A stretch of 45,321 nucleotides of DNA, taken from assembly GCA_001790855.1 (NCBI GenBank), contig MGDH01000018.1:78207-123527 (forward strand), given 5' to 3'. The notes beneath the pieces were generated by a model that did not search any database, had not been told where the DNA came from, and saw only the letters and a program-made list of their open reading frames with translations. Shown piece by piece: positions 8,195 through 17,400 of the stretch (its first letter is position 1; every line of letters starts with the position of its first letter). Position numbers and translations under genes: made by a program. Source of the stretch: Candidatus Schekmanbacteria bacterium RIFCSPLOWO2_02_FULL_38_14 (GTDB taxonomy: Bacteria > Schekmanbacteria > GWA2-38-11).

Positions 8195-9364
8195 TTAAAG
8201 CTTCCTTTCAAGCTCCTTGAACACATTAAAAAGCTGCTTGCCCAGAACATTCAAACAGTACTTCTGCTCTATCTTTTCTCTGGCTTTGTCTCCCATCTCT
8301 TTTCTGAGGGATGGGTTTTTTATCAAAGTCTCTATTTTGGAAATGAACTCTTCTTTGCTGCTTGCCAGAAAACCATCTTTACCATCCTCTATTACATATT
8401 TTATTTCTCCAACCCTGCTTGCAACGGTTGGAATCCCCATTGACATAAATTCAAAAAGCTTTGTCGGGCTTTTTGAATTAATCCAGAAATTGTCTTCCTG
8501 TATTAAAGGGATTAATCCAATATCAACTGAGGATAGAAAATCAGGCATGCTTGACGGTTCAATCCAGTCTATTACCTCAATATCATCATTTTTATAAACA
8601 AGGTTGATGATTTCTTTGACTCGGTGCATATACTGGCCGCTGCCGACTATTTTGAGCTCTATATCTTTATTAAATCTTTTAGCCTGAGAGAAGCAGTGGA
8701 GGAGAAAAAGCATATTGTCAAATATCACATCTCCCCAGACTATTCCGACCCAGCAGAATCTGATTTTTTCTTTTCTGGTGTTGTTATCTTTTTTCCTGAA
8801 CTTGTTTTCATCTACACCTGTCGGAATGTAATATACTTTTTTTGAATATTTTGACAAGGAATCTTTTAATGTATTGCTCGAAGCTACACAGGCAATAGCA
8901 TTAGATGCTACGGTTTTCAGAATATTTTCATAATCTGATGAATTGATATTTCCAAATTTATCAGAACCTGCTGCATAGCCCAGAAAAAACTTATTGAGCA
9001 GCCTGTTCCTGTAAAGAGAGCAGTACTGGGCATCCCAGTCGTCGCAGTCAAGGATGTACCTGTTTCTTCCAATTCTTGATAGAAACAGGGGAGCAGAGGC
9101 GTGAAAGAGCACTTTTTGAATATAGAAAACATAATCTTTTTTTTGCATTAGACTTAAAATAGCCTTCAATGTCAGATAGACCTTATTCAAATCTTTCAAA
9201 TCATACATTATTTCTTCTGTGTAATGGGATGGAGCAATATGGTCTTTGAATGAGAGGACTTCGGCATCTATCCCCAGCTTTTTAACTGCTTCAGCAAAGT
9301 GATAACATCTTACTCTGACATGGGGATAACTGTATCCGCTATGTCCAATAAAAACTACTTTCAT
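8195..9364 (-). CDS. GT4-like glycosyltransferase, second subfamily, copy 1
   Basis: A 389-residue GT-B enzyme. Its start, KVVFIGHSGYSYPHVRVRCY, and HFAEAVKKLG are shared with the neighbouring gene 9361-10497, so the two are paralogues, distinct from the four-cysteine group. The middle of the protein has YIPTGVDENKF, a common GT4 hinge sequence. Near the C-terminal domain SPTKLFEFMSMGIPTVASRV takes the place of the EX7E motif, with glutamate in the expected region. It overlaps the upstream gene by 4 bases, implying translational coupling. Cytoplasmic glycan assembly is inferred. Confidence 0.83.
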   Translation of the reverse strand: MKVVFIGHSGYSYPHVRVRCYHFAEAVKKLGIDAEVLSFKDHIAPSHYTEEIMYDLKDLNKVYLTLKAILSLMQKKDYVFYIQKVLFHASAPLFLSRIGRNRYILDCDDWDAQYCSLYRNRLLNKFFLGYAAGSDKFGNINSSDYENILKTVASNAIACVASSNTLKDSLSKYSKKVYYIPTGVDENKFRKKDNNTRKEKIRFCWVGIVWGDVIFDNMLFLLHCFSQAKRFNKDIELKIVGSGQYMHRVKEIINLVYKNDDIEVIDWIEPSSMPDFLSSVDIGLIPLIQEDNFWINSKSPTKLFEFMSMGIPTVASRVGEIKYVIEDGKDGFLASSKEEFISKIETLIKNPSLRKEMGDKAREKIEQKYCLNVLGKQLFNVFKELERKL

Positions 9365-10497
9365 TGTTTAAGGCTTTCTATATCTTTTATTATTGAGAAC
9401 AGTTTTTTACCCAGCGCAGGGAGAGAAAATTCTTTTTCTGCTTTTTTTCTAGCCAATTTAGCCATATTTTTTCTGAACTCATAGTCCTTTACAAGAATTC
9501 CCATTTTTTTTGTAAAATCTTCTTTATCATTTCCTAAAAAACCGTCAATACCGTCCCTGATGATGTTTGGAACTTCTCCAGAGTTTGTGGAAACTGTTGC
9601 AAGCTCCATTGCCATATATTCAAATAATTTTGTCGGGCTTTTTGCCTTCATCCAGATTTCATTGGGCTTGTCAGGTATAAGAGGAAGAAGTCCTATATCT
9701 ACAGTTGACAGCACTTCCGGCATACGGTCTGGCGGTATCCAATCCAATAAATCGATTTTGCATTCTGAATATGTTTTTTTTACAACTTCTTTTACTTTGG
9801 AATACCATTCTCCATCAGCAACAATTTTTAAAGATACATTTTTATATTCCTTGCTGAGTACAGAAAAGCAATCGAGAATGAAAACAATATTATTGTAGAT
9901 AACTTCTCCCCATATCAGCCCTGTCCAGATAAAATTCACTGAATTTGTCGAATTATGTGAGATTCTTTTAAATCTTTCCGTGTTTACTCCTGTTGGAAGA
10001 TAGAAGACATTATTATTATATTGAGAAAGGTACTCCTGTAGATGTCTGCTTGCAGCAATGCAGGCTGATGCTTTTTGAGCAAAATTTCTTGTTACTGTTT
10101 CTGAATCATGTCCTTTAAAGAAAATATTGTTTAAAATTTTTCGTTCAAAAAGAGGGGAACGGTCAATATCCCAGTCATCATAGTCAAGGATGAATTTTGT
10201 TCCTGTTAAACGGCTTAAAAGGAAAGGAGCTCCTGAATGATAATGAACTTTCTGAATATAGAAAATAGATTTTCTGTCCTTGAAAAGCTTAGCCATCGCG
10301 TTAAAATTGAGGCGAAGTTTTTCCTTGTCGCCAAGATTTAGCATCTCTATTCCGGTGTATTGCGGGGCGAGGTGGTCCCGGAATGAAAGGACTTCTGTTT
10401 CCATGCCAAGCTTTCTGAGCTCTTCTGCAAAATGAAAACACCTCACCCTGGTATAGGGGAAATCATAGCCGTTAATTCCTATAAAAATTGTTTTCAT
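9361..10497 (-). CDS. GT4-like glycosyltransferase, second subfamily, copy 2
   Basis: A 378-residue GT-B enzyme whose FIGINGYDFPYTRVRCFHFAE start and SPTKLFEYMAME segment mirror the downstream paralogue. YLPTGVNTERF marks the domain boundary. The stop overlaps the start of the next gene by 4 bases (ATGA type), and the upstream Wzt gene ends 25 bases before its start, so all are likely one transcript. Its place next to the exporter genes suggests a role in the same glycan; specificity is unknown. Confidence 0.83.
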   Translation of the reverse strand: MKTIFIGINGYDFPYTRVRCFHFAEELRKLGMETEVLSFRDHLAPQYTGIEMLNLGDKEKLRLNFNAMAKLFKDRKSIFYIQKVHYHSGAPFLLSRLTGTKFILDYDDWDIDRSPLFERKILNNIFFKGHDSETVTRNFAQKASACIAASRHLQEYLSQYNNNVFYLPTGVNTERFKRISHNSTNSVNFIWTGLIWGEVIYNNIVFILDCFSVLSKEYKNVSLKIVADGEWYSKVKEVVKKTYSECKIDLLDWIPPDRMPEVLSTVDIGLLPLIPDKPNEIWMKAKSPTKLFEYMAMELATVSTNSGEVPNIIRDGIDGFLGNDKEDFTKKMGILVKDYEFRKNMAKLARKKAEKEFSLPALGKKLFSIIKDIESLKQ

Positions 10498-10522
10498 CTG
10501 GTTTTAAGCCTTTGCGCCATAA

Positions 10523-11932
10523 TTATTCAGGTTTGACTGAGAATTTTCCGGAAAAGTAATTGTATTTTCCGGGAGCGTATGTCTGTCTGCTGTAATTATT
10601 TTCCTTCAGGCACTGAAGGACTCTTCCCTTGTAAGCAGGATTGGAATTTATAATGTTGGCTTCGTATTCTTCGCTCAGTGATTCAAAATCAAAGGTAACT
10701 GACGGGTATTCTGTTCCGTCAGATTTAAAGCCTAATAATTTAATAAAAGATTTAGCAGCTTTTGTTGAATATACCTTTTCCCAGTCATCATTAATATTTT
10801 CGCGAAAACTCTCAGGCATAGTTCCTTTTTTTTCTCCTAGTGATTCCCATTCAGTATATTTATCAGAAAGCATTATGTTAGCCTGTTCTTTTGCAATATT
10901 AACCGGCTCAGTAACCTCCATCTCTATATTCCATGAGATTTCCCTTTCTCCGCAAATCTTCATTTCCCATGTCTGGGATACAGGAAGCCCTCTCCATTTG
11001 CCTCTTGCCAAGATTCTTTTTTCGTCCCTTTCCACTACTTTCCAGTCAACCTGAGTGGAATCAAACCATTTTACAAAAGAACGCAGTGATGTATATCCTG
11101 AGAGTCCCTTGGTTATTTCAACATCTTTCCAGAGGAAAATGATTCTTCCGTTGTTAAATATTAAAGTTAAATCTTCCAGCTCCATTCTTGCGATCCCTCT
11201 TTTTTCGCCTATGAATAGCCAGTATCTTGATATGACCTTATCCGGGTTTCCTTCTGCGGCTACTTCACCTCTGTCAATAAGTATAACCCTGTCACAAATA
11301 TGGCGGACAATATTCAGGTCATGTGATACAAAAATGAGAGTTTTTTTCTGTTCCTTGAATTTTTCAATTGTCCTGAGACATTTACCCTGAAATGATTGGT
11401 CTCCAACAGCAAGCACTTCGTCAATAAGCAGAATATCAGGGTCCACGTGTATAGCCACTGAAAATCCGAGTCTCACAAACATACCTGAAGAATATTTTCT
11501 CAGTGGCATGTCAATGAAATCTTCGATTCCTGAGTATTCAACTATCTGGTCAAATTTTTCATTTATTTCTTTTTTTGATAATCCCAGGATGGTTCCGTTC
11601 AGATAAATATTTTCCCTTCCGGTAAGGTCATGATGGAAACCTGCTCCAAGCTCTAAAAGTCCTGCCACCCTTCCTTTTACTGATACACTTCCACGGGTTG
11701 GAACAGTTACACCACTTAACACTTTAAGTATTGTAGTTTTTCCGGAACCGTTGTCTCCAATAAGCCCCACAGATTCCCCCTGTTCTACCTTGAAGCTTAT
11801 ATCTTTTAAGGCAACAAACTCCTTAACCTTTTTTCTTTTTAAAAAACCGAAGATGATATCTTTAACAATCATTTTTCTTTCGTGATGGATAAAATAGCTT
11901 TTCTTAATATTATTTAGTTCGATTGCGGCCAT
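10523..11932 (-). CDS. wzt: Polysaccharide ABC exporter ATPase (Wzt-like) with unusual C-terminal domain
   Basis: A 469-residue protein. Residues 1-240 are a complete ABC ATPase: Walker A GDNGSGKTT (about 60-67), GLLELGAGFH typical of polysaccharide exporters, signature KYSSGM (146-151), Walker B ILLIDE (167-172) and switch histidine in VSHD (204). In Wzt proteins an added C-terminal domain can read the glycan end cap before export. Here the extension is about 225 residues, starting near ARMELEDLTLIF and rich in alternating aromatic and charged residues (WKWRG..., QTWEM, SWNIEMEV). It looks like a beta-sandwich, but I do not recognise it as the ordinary Wzt C domain. It ends 11 bases from the Wzm permease. 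It acts at the inner membrane and powers glycan export. Confidence 0.88.
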   Translation of the reverse strand: MAAIELNNIKKSYFIHHERKMIVKDIIFGFLKRKKVKEFVALKDISFKVEQGESVGLIGDNGSGKTTILKVLSGVTVPTRGSVSVKGRVAGLLELGAGFHHDLTGRENIYLNGTILGLSKKEINEKFDQIVEYSGIEDFIDMPLRKYSSGMFVRLGFSVAIHVDPDILLIDEVLAVGDQSFQGKCLRTIEKFKEQKKTLIFVSHDLNIVRHICDRVILIDRGEVAAEGNPDKVISRYWLFIGEKRGIARMELEDLTLIFNNGRIIFLWKDVEITKGLSGYTSLRSFVKWFDSTQVDWKVVERDEKRILARGKWRGLPVSQTWEMKICGEREISWNIEMEVTEPVNIAKEQANIMLSDKYTEWESLGEKKGTMPESFRENINDDWEKVYSTKAAKSFIKLLGFKSDGTEYPSVTFDFESLSEEYEANIINSNPAYKGRVLQCLKENNYSRQTYAPGKYNYFSGKFSVKPE

Positions 11933-11943
11933 ATTGACTTCTT

Positions 11944-12735
11944 TCAGACAAGGTCAGCAAAGACCGGTTCAATCCTTTTAAAAATTACATATCCTATCAG
12001 ACAAACAGCCAGAGTTGTAAAAGAGGTTTCCAAAAACATATAGAAATCAGGCGGTAATCCTTCAAGAAGAACCCTTCTATAGGATGTAATGATACCCGCC
12101 ATAGGATTTAAAAAATAATAAGTTTTTAACCTTTCAGGGACCATGGTTACCGGGTAGAATACAGGTGTTGCATAAAACCACATGAGGAGGGCAGCTTCAA
12201 CAATATATCTTATATCTCTGTAGTAAACATTTAAACTTGAAGTAAGCAATGATATGCCAATGGTGAATAACACCTGAAGGGCTATAGTAACAGGAAGGAA
12301 TAAAACCATATATGTCAGTCTTATTTTAAAAAATAATAGAAATAGAAAAAGAATTATAATCGAAAAGAAAAAATTTATCAGGTTTGCAGTTACAATAGAA
12401 ATTGGAATTATCTCTCTTGGGAAATAAACTTTTTTAATCAGGTTAGAATTGTCTACTATGGAATTGGTACATGAGGAGAGAGATAGATTAAAGAAAGCCC
12501 AAGGGATTAAACCTGTTAATACAAAAACGGAATAGGGCTGGTCTGTTTTAATTCTGAAAAAAATTGAGAATATAACTGTTAATACTATCATCATGAGAAG
12601 CGGGTTCAGAATAGCCCAGAGAAAACCAAGGGCAGCAGTTTTATACCTTACCTTTAAATCTTTTTTTGCAAGATTGTAAACAAGTTCAATATAGTGAAAC
12701 TTTGATACTGTTTTAATCGGGTTGTTAATTGTCAT
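11944..12735 (-). CDS. wzm: Polysaccharide ABC exporter permease (Wzm-like, ABC-2 type)
   Basis: A 263-residue integral membrane protein of the ABC-2 permease family, of normal length. It has an amphipathic N-terminus (LAKKDLKVRYK), about six hydrophobic segments, the conserved YYRDIRYI loop and a NPMAGIITSYR segment late in the protein. It should pair with the adjacent Wzt-like ATPase as a homodimeric channel moving an undecaprenyl-linked glycan to the periplasm. The start overlaps the end of the upstream glycosyltransferase by 11 bases. An exporter in the middle of the cluster strongly supports the ABC-dependent route rather than a Wzx/Wzy route. Confidence 0.9.
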   Translation of the reverse strand: MTINNPIKTVSKFHYIELVYNLAKKDLKVRYKTAALGFLWAILNPLLMMIVLTVIFSIFFRIKTDQPYSVFVLTGLIPWAFFNLSLSSCTNSIVDNSNLIKKVYFPREIIPISIVTANLINFFFSIIILFLFLLFFKIRLTYMVLFLPVTIALQVLFTIGISLLTSSLNVYYRDIRYIVEAALLMWFYATPVFYPVTMVPERLKTYYFLNPMAGIITSYRRVLLEGLPPDFYMFLETSFTTLAVCLIGYVIFKRIEPVFADLV

Positions 12736-13999
12736 TGCCGTAATTTCTGAAAAGAGGGAGATAATCTCTCTGGATTATGATATCCCATTCATATTCAGCT
12801 TCAACTTTTTTTCTCCCTTCCTTGCCCATTTCGGTTCGCAGTTTATCATCTCTGAGAAGAATATCAATTTTCTCAGAGAGCTGGTTATTGTTGCCTGGCT
12901 CTACAAGGAACCCTGTTTTTCCATCATCAACAATGTCTTTGAAAACCCCAATATCTGATGCGATTACAGGCTTTCCGCATGCCATCGCTTCAACAGCCCT
13001 CAATCCGTTGCTGTCAGGCTTTACATTGGGATGAACTGTAATATCCGACATCTGATAGAGTTCCGGCTGTATTCCTTTTCTTGACTGAAAGAAAAACAGG
13101 TAATTGTTGCTTTTGAACCTGTCTGAACGAATCGGCTCGAAAAAATCATCATGAATCAGAAGTATTTTTACATTGTTATTTAATAACGCCTCAACTGCGC
13201 TGACAAATGCAGGGAATCCATGCTCTAATCCATCAAGTCTCTCAGGCATAAATATTCCTTTATACTTTTTCATAGCTTCTTTGCCGGGATAAAAGTATTT
13301 TGAATCAACTCCATGATGTATTATTTTTATATTTGAACTATATCCATCCAACAGGTTTTTTGCAAAACTATTTGAAACTATCACAGATTCAGCCTTTTCG
13401 AAACTTTCTTTTATTGTTCCTATATATGAATTCCTGAAAGCAAGGGATGAAAAAAATTCATGGGCTAAGTGATAAAAACGGGTGCTGACATTGGGGCGAA
13501 AAAAAGTGTTTATAAAATTTTTAAAAATATTCCCTTTGAAATAACATTCAATACACTGGTCTGGATTTTTTAAAAATAAATTGTTGCATACGGACATATT
13601 GTTATTAAACAGAGTTGTTTTGATACATAGGATTTCAAATGAGCAGAGCTTTAGAATAACAGGGAAATCCTTAAAGAATTCCATTACAATGTGCGGTTTT
13701 AAAGAATATCCATCCCATATAAAAACATAATGAGGGCTGAATTTTTCAATTTCTTTTTTCATCCTTTTTGCCAGAAAATAAAAGTTGAATGTGAACCTGT
13801 TAAATGGAATGGGGGTTGTTGGAAAAGGAAGGTTTGATGTTATGACACCTCTCGGAAGGTATTCTGTAAAACAGGGATAAAACAGATTTATTTTATATCC
13901 GTGTTTCTGCAAACGTGAAGCAACTTCTTTCAGTTCCAGAGATGAAGGAACCCATTGGGGCCAGCAGAAAGTAAGGTCTATAAAGGCTATTTTAGTCAT
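12725..13999 (-). CDS. GT4-like glycosyltransferase, paralogue 3 (four-cysteine subfamily)
   Basis: A 424-residue member of the four-cysteine GT4 group, starting TKIAFIDLTFCWPQW. The cysteine pattern C-x12-C-x10-C-x2-C is kept (EILC, SVCNN, QCIECYF). It is the most divergent copy: the donor motif reads NVKPDSNGLRAVEAMACG instead of VWREPFGIT..., keeping the glutamates but losing the WREPFG sequence, and HHGVDSKYF replaces the usual PSGVD. This may mean a different donor sugar. The stop overlaps Wzm by 11 bases and the start overlaps the upstream paralogue by 4. Confidence 0.83.
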   Translation of the reverse strand: MTKIAFIDLTFCWPQWVPSSLELKEVASRLQKHGYKINLFYPCFTEYLPRGVITSNLPFPTTPIPFNRFTFNFYFLAKRMKKEIEKFSPHYVFIWDGYSLKPHIVMEFFKDFPVILKLCSFEILCIKTTLFNNNMSVCNNLFLKNPDQCIECYFKGNIFKNFINTFFRPNVSTRFYHLAHEFFSSLAFRNSYIGTIKESFEKAESVIVSNSFAKNLLDGYSSNIKIIHHGVDSKYFYPGKEAMKKYKGIFMPERLDGLEHGFPAFVSAVEALLNNNVKILLIHDDFFEPIRSDRFKSNNYLFFFQSRKGIQPELYQMSDITVHPNVKPDSNGLRAVEAMACGKPVIASDIGVFKDIVDDGKTGFLVEPGNNNQLSEKIDILLRDDKLRTEMGKEGRKKVEAEYEWDIIIQRDYLPLFRNYGNDN

Positions 14000-15267
14000 A
14001 TAAAAAGTGGCAGATAGTTTTTTTCAATTATTCTATCCCAATCATATTCTTTTTCTGCTTTTTCCCTTCCGGCATTTCCCATTTTTAGCCTCAGTTCCCT
14101 ATTATCCATCAGGATTTCAAGCCTATTCATCAATTCTGTAGTGTTCCATGGCTGGATAACATACCCTGTAATGCCATCATCAACGATATTCTGAAGCCCT
14201 CCAACTCTCGTGGCTATTACAGGCAGTCCTGATGCCATTGATTCTATAGCCATAATTCCAAATGGTTCCTGCCAGACAGAGGGCACAACACAGATATCAG
14301 ACTGGGAATAAAGCTTTGTTATTGAGTTCTGACCAAGCCAGCCTGACAGAACAAAGTTATCATTCCTTAAACGGATTCCGTGAAATTTAGCAAAGGAATC
14401 ATTAGATGTAAGAAGAACTTTAAAATCATCCCTCTTGATAGACAAAAGCTTTACTGCTGTTTCAAAAAAGGGGAACCCTTTGACAAGGTCTACCATTCTC
14501 CCAGGGGCAAAGATAGTAATTTTGTCAGAATCTTTTTTCCCTTGCCTCTCAGGAATGAAGCTTTTGGTGTCAACGCCTGAAAGTGTAACCCTGATATCGT
14601 TGTTGAAGCCGGATATCAATCCCTTAATAAAATCATTATAGACTATAACGGTTTTAGAACTTCTCAATGCGTTTTTTACAAGCTCTGGATATGATTTTTT
14701 AAAAGCAAGAGAGAAGAGAAATTCGTGCCTGTGATGGAAATCTGAATCTCCCATATTGTAATTTAAAATTATTTTAGCTGTTTCTTTGTAGATTTCAGAT
14801 TCCGGGAATTGGCACCTGAGACACTTTTCTCGGTCAAGGAGGAGGTTGTTTTCACATAGATTTTCATCTGTGCAGTAGAGCCTGTACATGATGCAGAGAA
14901 TTTCATAGGCGTAGAACCTCCAGATAACCGGGAATTTTTTGCTCAGCGATGAGACTATGTGAGGCTTTAAATAATAACCGTCTCCAAAAAACACATAATC
15001 AGGTCTGTACTCTTCAACTGCCTTTACTATCCGTCTGGCGGCAGTAGAAAAATTGAAAGAGAACCTGTTAAACGGGATTTTTACGACAGGGAAAGGAAGC
15101 TCTTCGCTTATGACACCGCGCGGATAATAGTTGGTAAAAAGCGGAACGAATAGTTTTACATCAAACCCCTTGTTTTTAAGCCTCTCTATTATATTTTTGA
15201 TGTCAACAGAGGAACCTCCTGTTGGAGGCCAGCGGAATACAAGGTCTATAAAGGCTATTTTAGTCAT
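13996..15267 (-). CDS. GT4-like glycosyltransferase, paralogue 4 (four-cysteine subfamily)
   Basis: A 423-residue GT4-type enzyme with the subfamily start TKIAFIDLVFRWPPTGGSS, donor motif SVWQEPFGIMAIESMASG and cysteine pattern C-x12-C-x10-C-x2-C (EILC, NLCENN, KCLRCQF). It is closer to paralogues 1 and 2 than to paralogue 3. Four copies separated by other genes suggest old duplication followed by spread within the cluster. It is the first glycosyltransferase in transcription order after the radical SAM/reductase genes. It overlaps the next gene by 4 bases. Confidence 0.85.
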   Translation of the reverse strand: MTKIAFIDLVFRWPPTGGSSVDIKNIIERLKNKGFDVKLFVPLFTNYYPRGVISEELPFPVVKIPFNRFSFNFSTAARRIVKAVEEYRPDYVFFGDGYYLKPHIVSSLSKKFPVIWRFYAYEILCIMYRLYCTDENLCENNLLLDREKCLRCQFPESEIYKETAKIILNYNMGDSDFHHRHEFLFSLAFKKSYPELVKNALRSSKTVIVYNDFIKGLISGFNNDIRVTLSGVDTKSFIPERQGKKDSDKITIFAPGRMVDLVKGFPFFETAVKLLSIKRDDFKVLLTSNDSFAKFHGIRLRNDNFVLSGWLGQNSITKLYSQSDICVVPSVWQEPFGIMAIESMASGLPVIATRVGGLQNIVDDGITGYVIQPWNTTELMNRLEILMDNRELRLKMGNAGREKAEKEYDWDRIIEKNYLPLFI

Positions 15268-15316
15268 ATGATGAAATCAGGCAGTTAATTATTAGCTCAT
15301 AGTGATGTTCATTTAA

Positions 15317-16012
15317 TCAGAGAAATATCTCTTTCAAAAGCCTTTTTGTGAAATATTTCCCAAGCATCAAGTCAAGGAATTTATTGCTATTCTCTGAGAA
15401 TGAAAATTCATTTGCTAATTTTTGCCTGTTTGATTTAATCTCCTTGTCATATTCAGGAGAATTTATCGGCATTGCATTTTCAAGGAAATTAACCCAAAGC
15501 CCAAGGTACCTTTCCAGTGCAACTCCTACTGAAAACTTGTGATGCCTTTTGAAGAAGCCTGAAAATGAATATGGAGAGCCGAGGGACTCCCTGAAGGAAT
15601 TATTTCTTCCCGGAATATAGGCAAGGTCTTTGCTTATAGGTTTTAGAGGTTCAATGTATTTTTCCTGATACTCTGAGGTTTTGCTTAAGGGGATAAAATC
15701 AATATAAGTAAATGTGATTATTCTTGGCAATTCTGTTTTTTCAAAAATTAAGACTGGTATGTCATAGCAGCTTTCAGAGCAGGCAATTCCTAAAGTGGTA
15801 TTAATGATTCCGTTCAGGGTTATGGATGAGAAGGCGAGTTTTCCGATTCTGCTATCGCTTCTGAACAGACAGCTTTCCCCTCTGACGTATCCTGCAATAG
15901 TTAGAAAATTAAAAGAATTTAAATTATCCAGAGGTGAAATTTTCTCCAGAGGAAACTTACCTGCAAGATATTCTCTGACAATCTGGTTGAAGTCTACTAC
16001 TCTTTCTTTCAT
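15317..16012 (-). CDS. Possible ferredoxin-dependent bilin reductase-like protein (HY2/PcyA/RCCR fold)
   Basis: A 231-residue soluble protein. Several blocks resemble ferredoxin-dependent bilin reductases in order: SRIGKLAFSSITL (compare the family's strand after the N-terminal helix), CYDIPVLIFEK (residues 82-92; the Asp of the family's D-x-P motif would be Asp84), ITFTYIDFIPLS, EYQEKYIEPLKPI, SPYSFSGFF and a C-terminal end FLDLMLGKYFTKRLLKEIFL (compare the family's G-x-x-x-x-x-x-Y ending in FLF). The length is normal for the family. These enzymes reduce biliverdin or chlorophyll catabolites without metal cofactors. The gene stands between a glycosyltransferase and a radical SAM gene, with no haem oxygenase or phytochrome in view. 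The call rests on remembered patterns and could be wrong; otherwise it is a conserved protein of unknown function. Confidence 0.45.
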   Translation of the reverse strand: MKERVVDFNQIVREYLAGKFPLEKISPLDNLNSFNFLTIAGYVRGESCLFRSDSRIGKLAFSSITLNGIINTTLGIACSESCYDIPVLIFEKTELPRIITFTYIDFIPLSKTSEYQEKYIEPLKPISKDLAYIPGRNNSFRESLGSPYSFSGFFKRHHKFSVGVALERYLGLWVNFLENAMPINSPEYDKEIKSNRQKLANEFSFSENSNKFLDLMLGKYFTKRLLKEIFL

Positions 16013-16047
16013 TTTTTAAAATTACAATAGTCCGCAAAAGCTGACTC

Positions 16048-17400
16048 TCAGGCATTCAAATAAGCTTTTATCACGCTTTTTGCTTTTTGTAAATCTGCTT
16101 CTTCCCATCTAAAAAACTTTCTGAAGAAAACACTGTTATTATGCAGCAGGGGATCAATATTCTCTTCAATAATTCCTTTTTTTACAAGGTTATTCCATTC
16201 AACTGTTCCGGGGATGGGAGAGTATTCAACAATAAATGGCATGACCCCGTTTTTTATAACATAGCTTATGCTGTTCATTACATCATTCTTGGTTTGGTTT
16301 GGATGTCCTATGAAGATATAAGCACCCAATTCTTTACTTGTGAAACCTGTTTTTTTTAAAAACCCGACAGCCTTTTCAAACTCATCGTTGGTAACTTTCC
16401 CGCCTGTTATTTTCTGAAGCTCCATATCTGCTGTCTCAAGGCTTAATCTCAGAGTTTTGAATCCTGCGCTGTACATTTTTTCAGCCAGGCTTTCAGTTAT
16501 GTACTTGGGGTGCAAACCGTTTGGGGTATGGAAATAGCAGGAGATATCAAGCTTGTTAATGCCATCCATGATATTTTCAAGATGGTTGACTGGATTGACA
16601 AGCAGAGCATCATCATAAAATGCAAAATTGTTAATGCCAAAATTCTTATGAAGATTTCCTATTTCAGAAATAATCTTTTCTGGCTTTATCTGTATAAATG
16701 ACTTGTGGAGAATACGTGAGGCACAGTAAGTACAATTGAATGGACACCCGTATGAGGTCAGAATACAGGCATAATCAAGGCGCTTATAAAGACTGAATGC
16801 AGGGCTTGGGAATTCATCTATTGAAGGAATAAAACTAATATTACTTTTTGCCATGCCGCTTATCAGTTTGATTATTTCATTTAAATTGCTGCCTTTAAAT
16901 ACAAAATCAGCACCAGAAAATTTCAGAGCATGTTCATGGCATAGGGTTGCATATATCCCGCCAAGGATTACAGGGACATTTTTAAAATTATCTTTTAAAA
17001 TTTCAATTGCCCTGAAAACACCCGGATACCAGTAGGTCATAGTTGATGTGACAAGTATAGCATCAGGCTTTTTAATCTTCTTCAGCTCTTCAATGAATAT
17101 TTCTTCTGTTATTCCATACCTGCAGTATTTTTTTGGAATATCTCTTAAAATTTCAGGCTTTTTGACTTCGGAGCGGAAAAAGTTCCCGCAACCGTATTTC
17201 TTATTCTTGGGCTTATCAAGTTTCTGGAGTTTAAGAAGCTTTTCGTTATTACGGTCGAGGCAATCAATGAAACTTATCTCATAGCTATTTTTTAGTAAAA
17301 TATCTGCAATATATAGAAGCCCCAGAGGTTTGAGCCAGAGGTCAAATGCGGCGAAATCGAAAATCCATGGATTAACAAGAAGAAGATGCGGTTTTTTCAT
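16048..17400 (-). CDS. B12-binding-domain radical SAM protein
   Basis: A 450-residue protein with an N-terminal cobalamin-binding-like domain (KPHLLLVNPWIFDFAAFD, KPLGLLYIADIL, PVILGGIYATLC) and a radical SAM barrel starting at SYGCPFNCTYC, where cysteines 219, 223 and 226 form CX3CX2C. LSLETADMELQ and IFIGHPNQT follow in the barrel. The insert CRYGITEEIF and TMTYWYPGV belong to a family I have a sense of seeing in deltaproteobacterium-like genomes beside a medium-chain dehydrogenase, as here. The start overlaps the dehydrogenase stop by 4 bases. The reaction is unknown. Confidence 0.8.
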   Translation of the reverse strand: MKKPHLLLVNPWIFDFAAFDLWLKPLGLLYIADILLKNSYEISFIDCLDRNNEKLLKLQKLDKPKNKKYGCGNFFRSEVKKPEILRDIPKKYCRYGITEEIFIEELKKIKKPDAILVTSTMTYWYPGVFRAIEILKDNFKNVPVILGGIYATLCHEHALKFSGADFVFKGSNLNEIIKLISGMAKSNISFIPSIDEFPSPAFSLYKRLDYACILTSYGCPFNCTYCASRILHKSFIQIKPEKIISEIGNLHKNFGINNFAFYDDALLVNPVNHLENIMDGINKLDISCYFHTPNGLHPKYITESLAEKMYSAGFKTLRLSLETADMELQKITGGKVTNDEFEKAVGFLKKTGFTSKELGAYIFIGHPNQTKNDVMNSISYVIKNGVMPFIVEYSPIPGTVEWNNLVKKGIIEENIDPLLHNNSVFFRKFFRWEEADLQKAKSVIKAYLNA

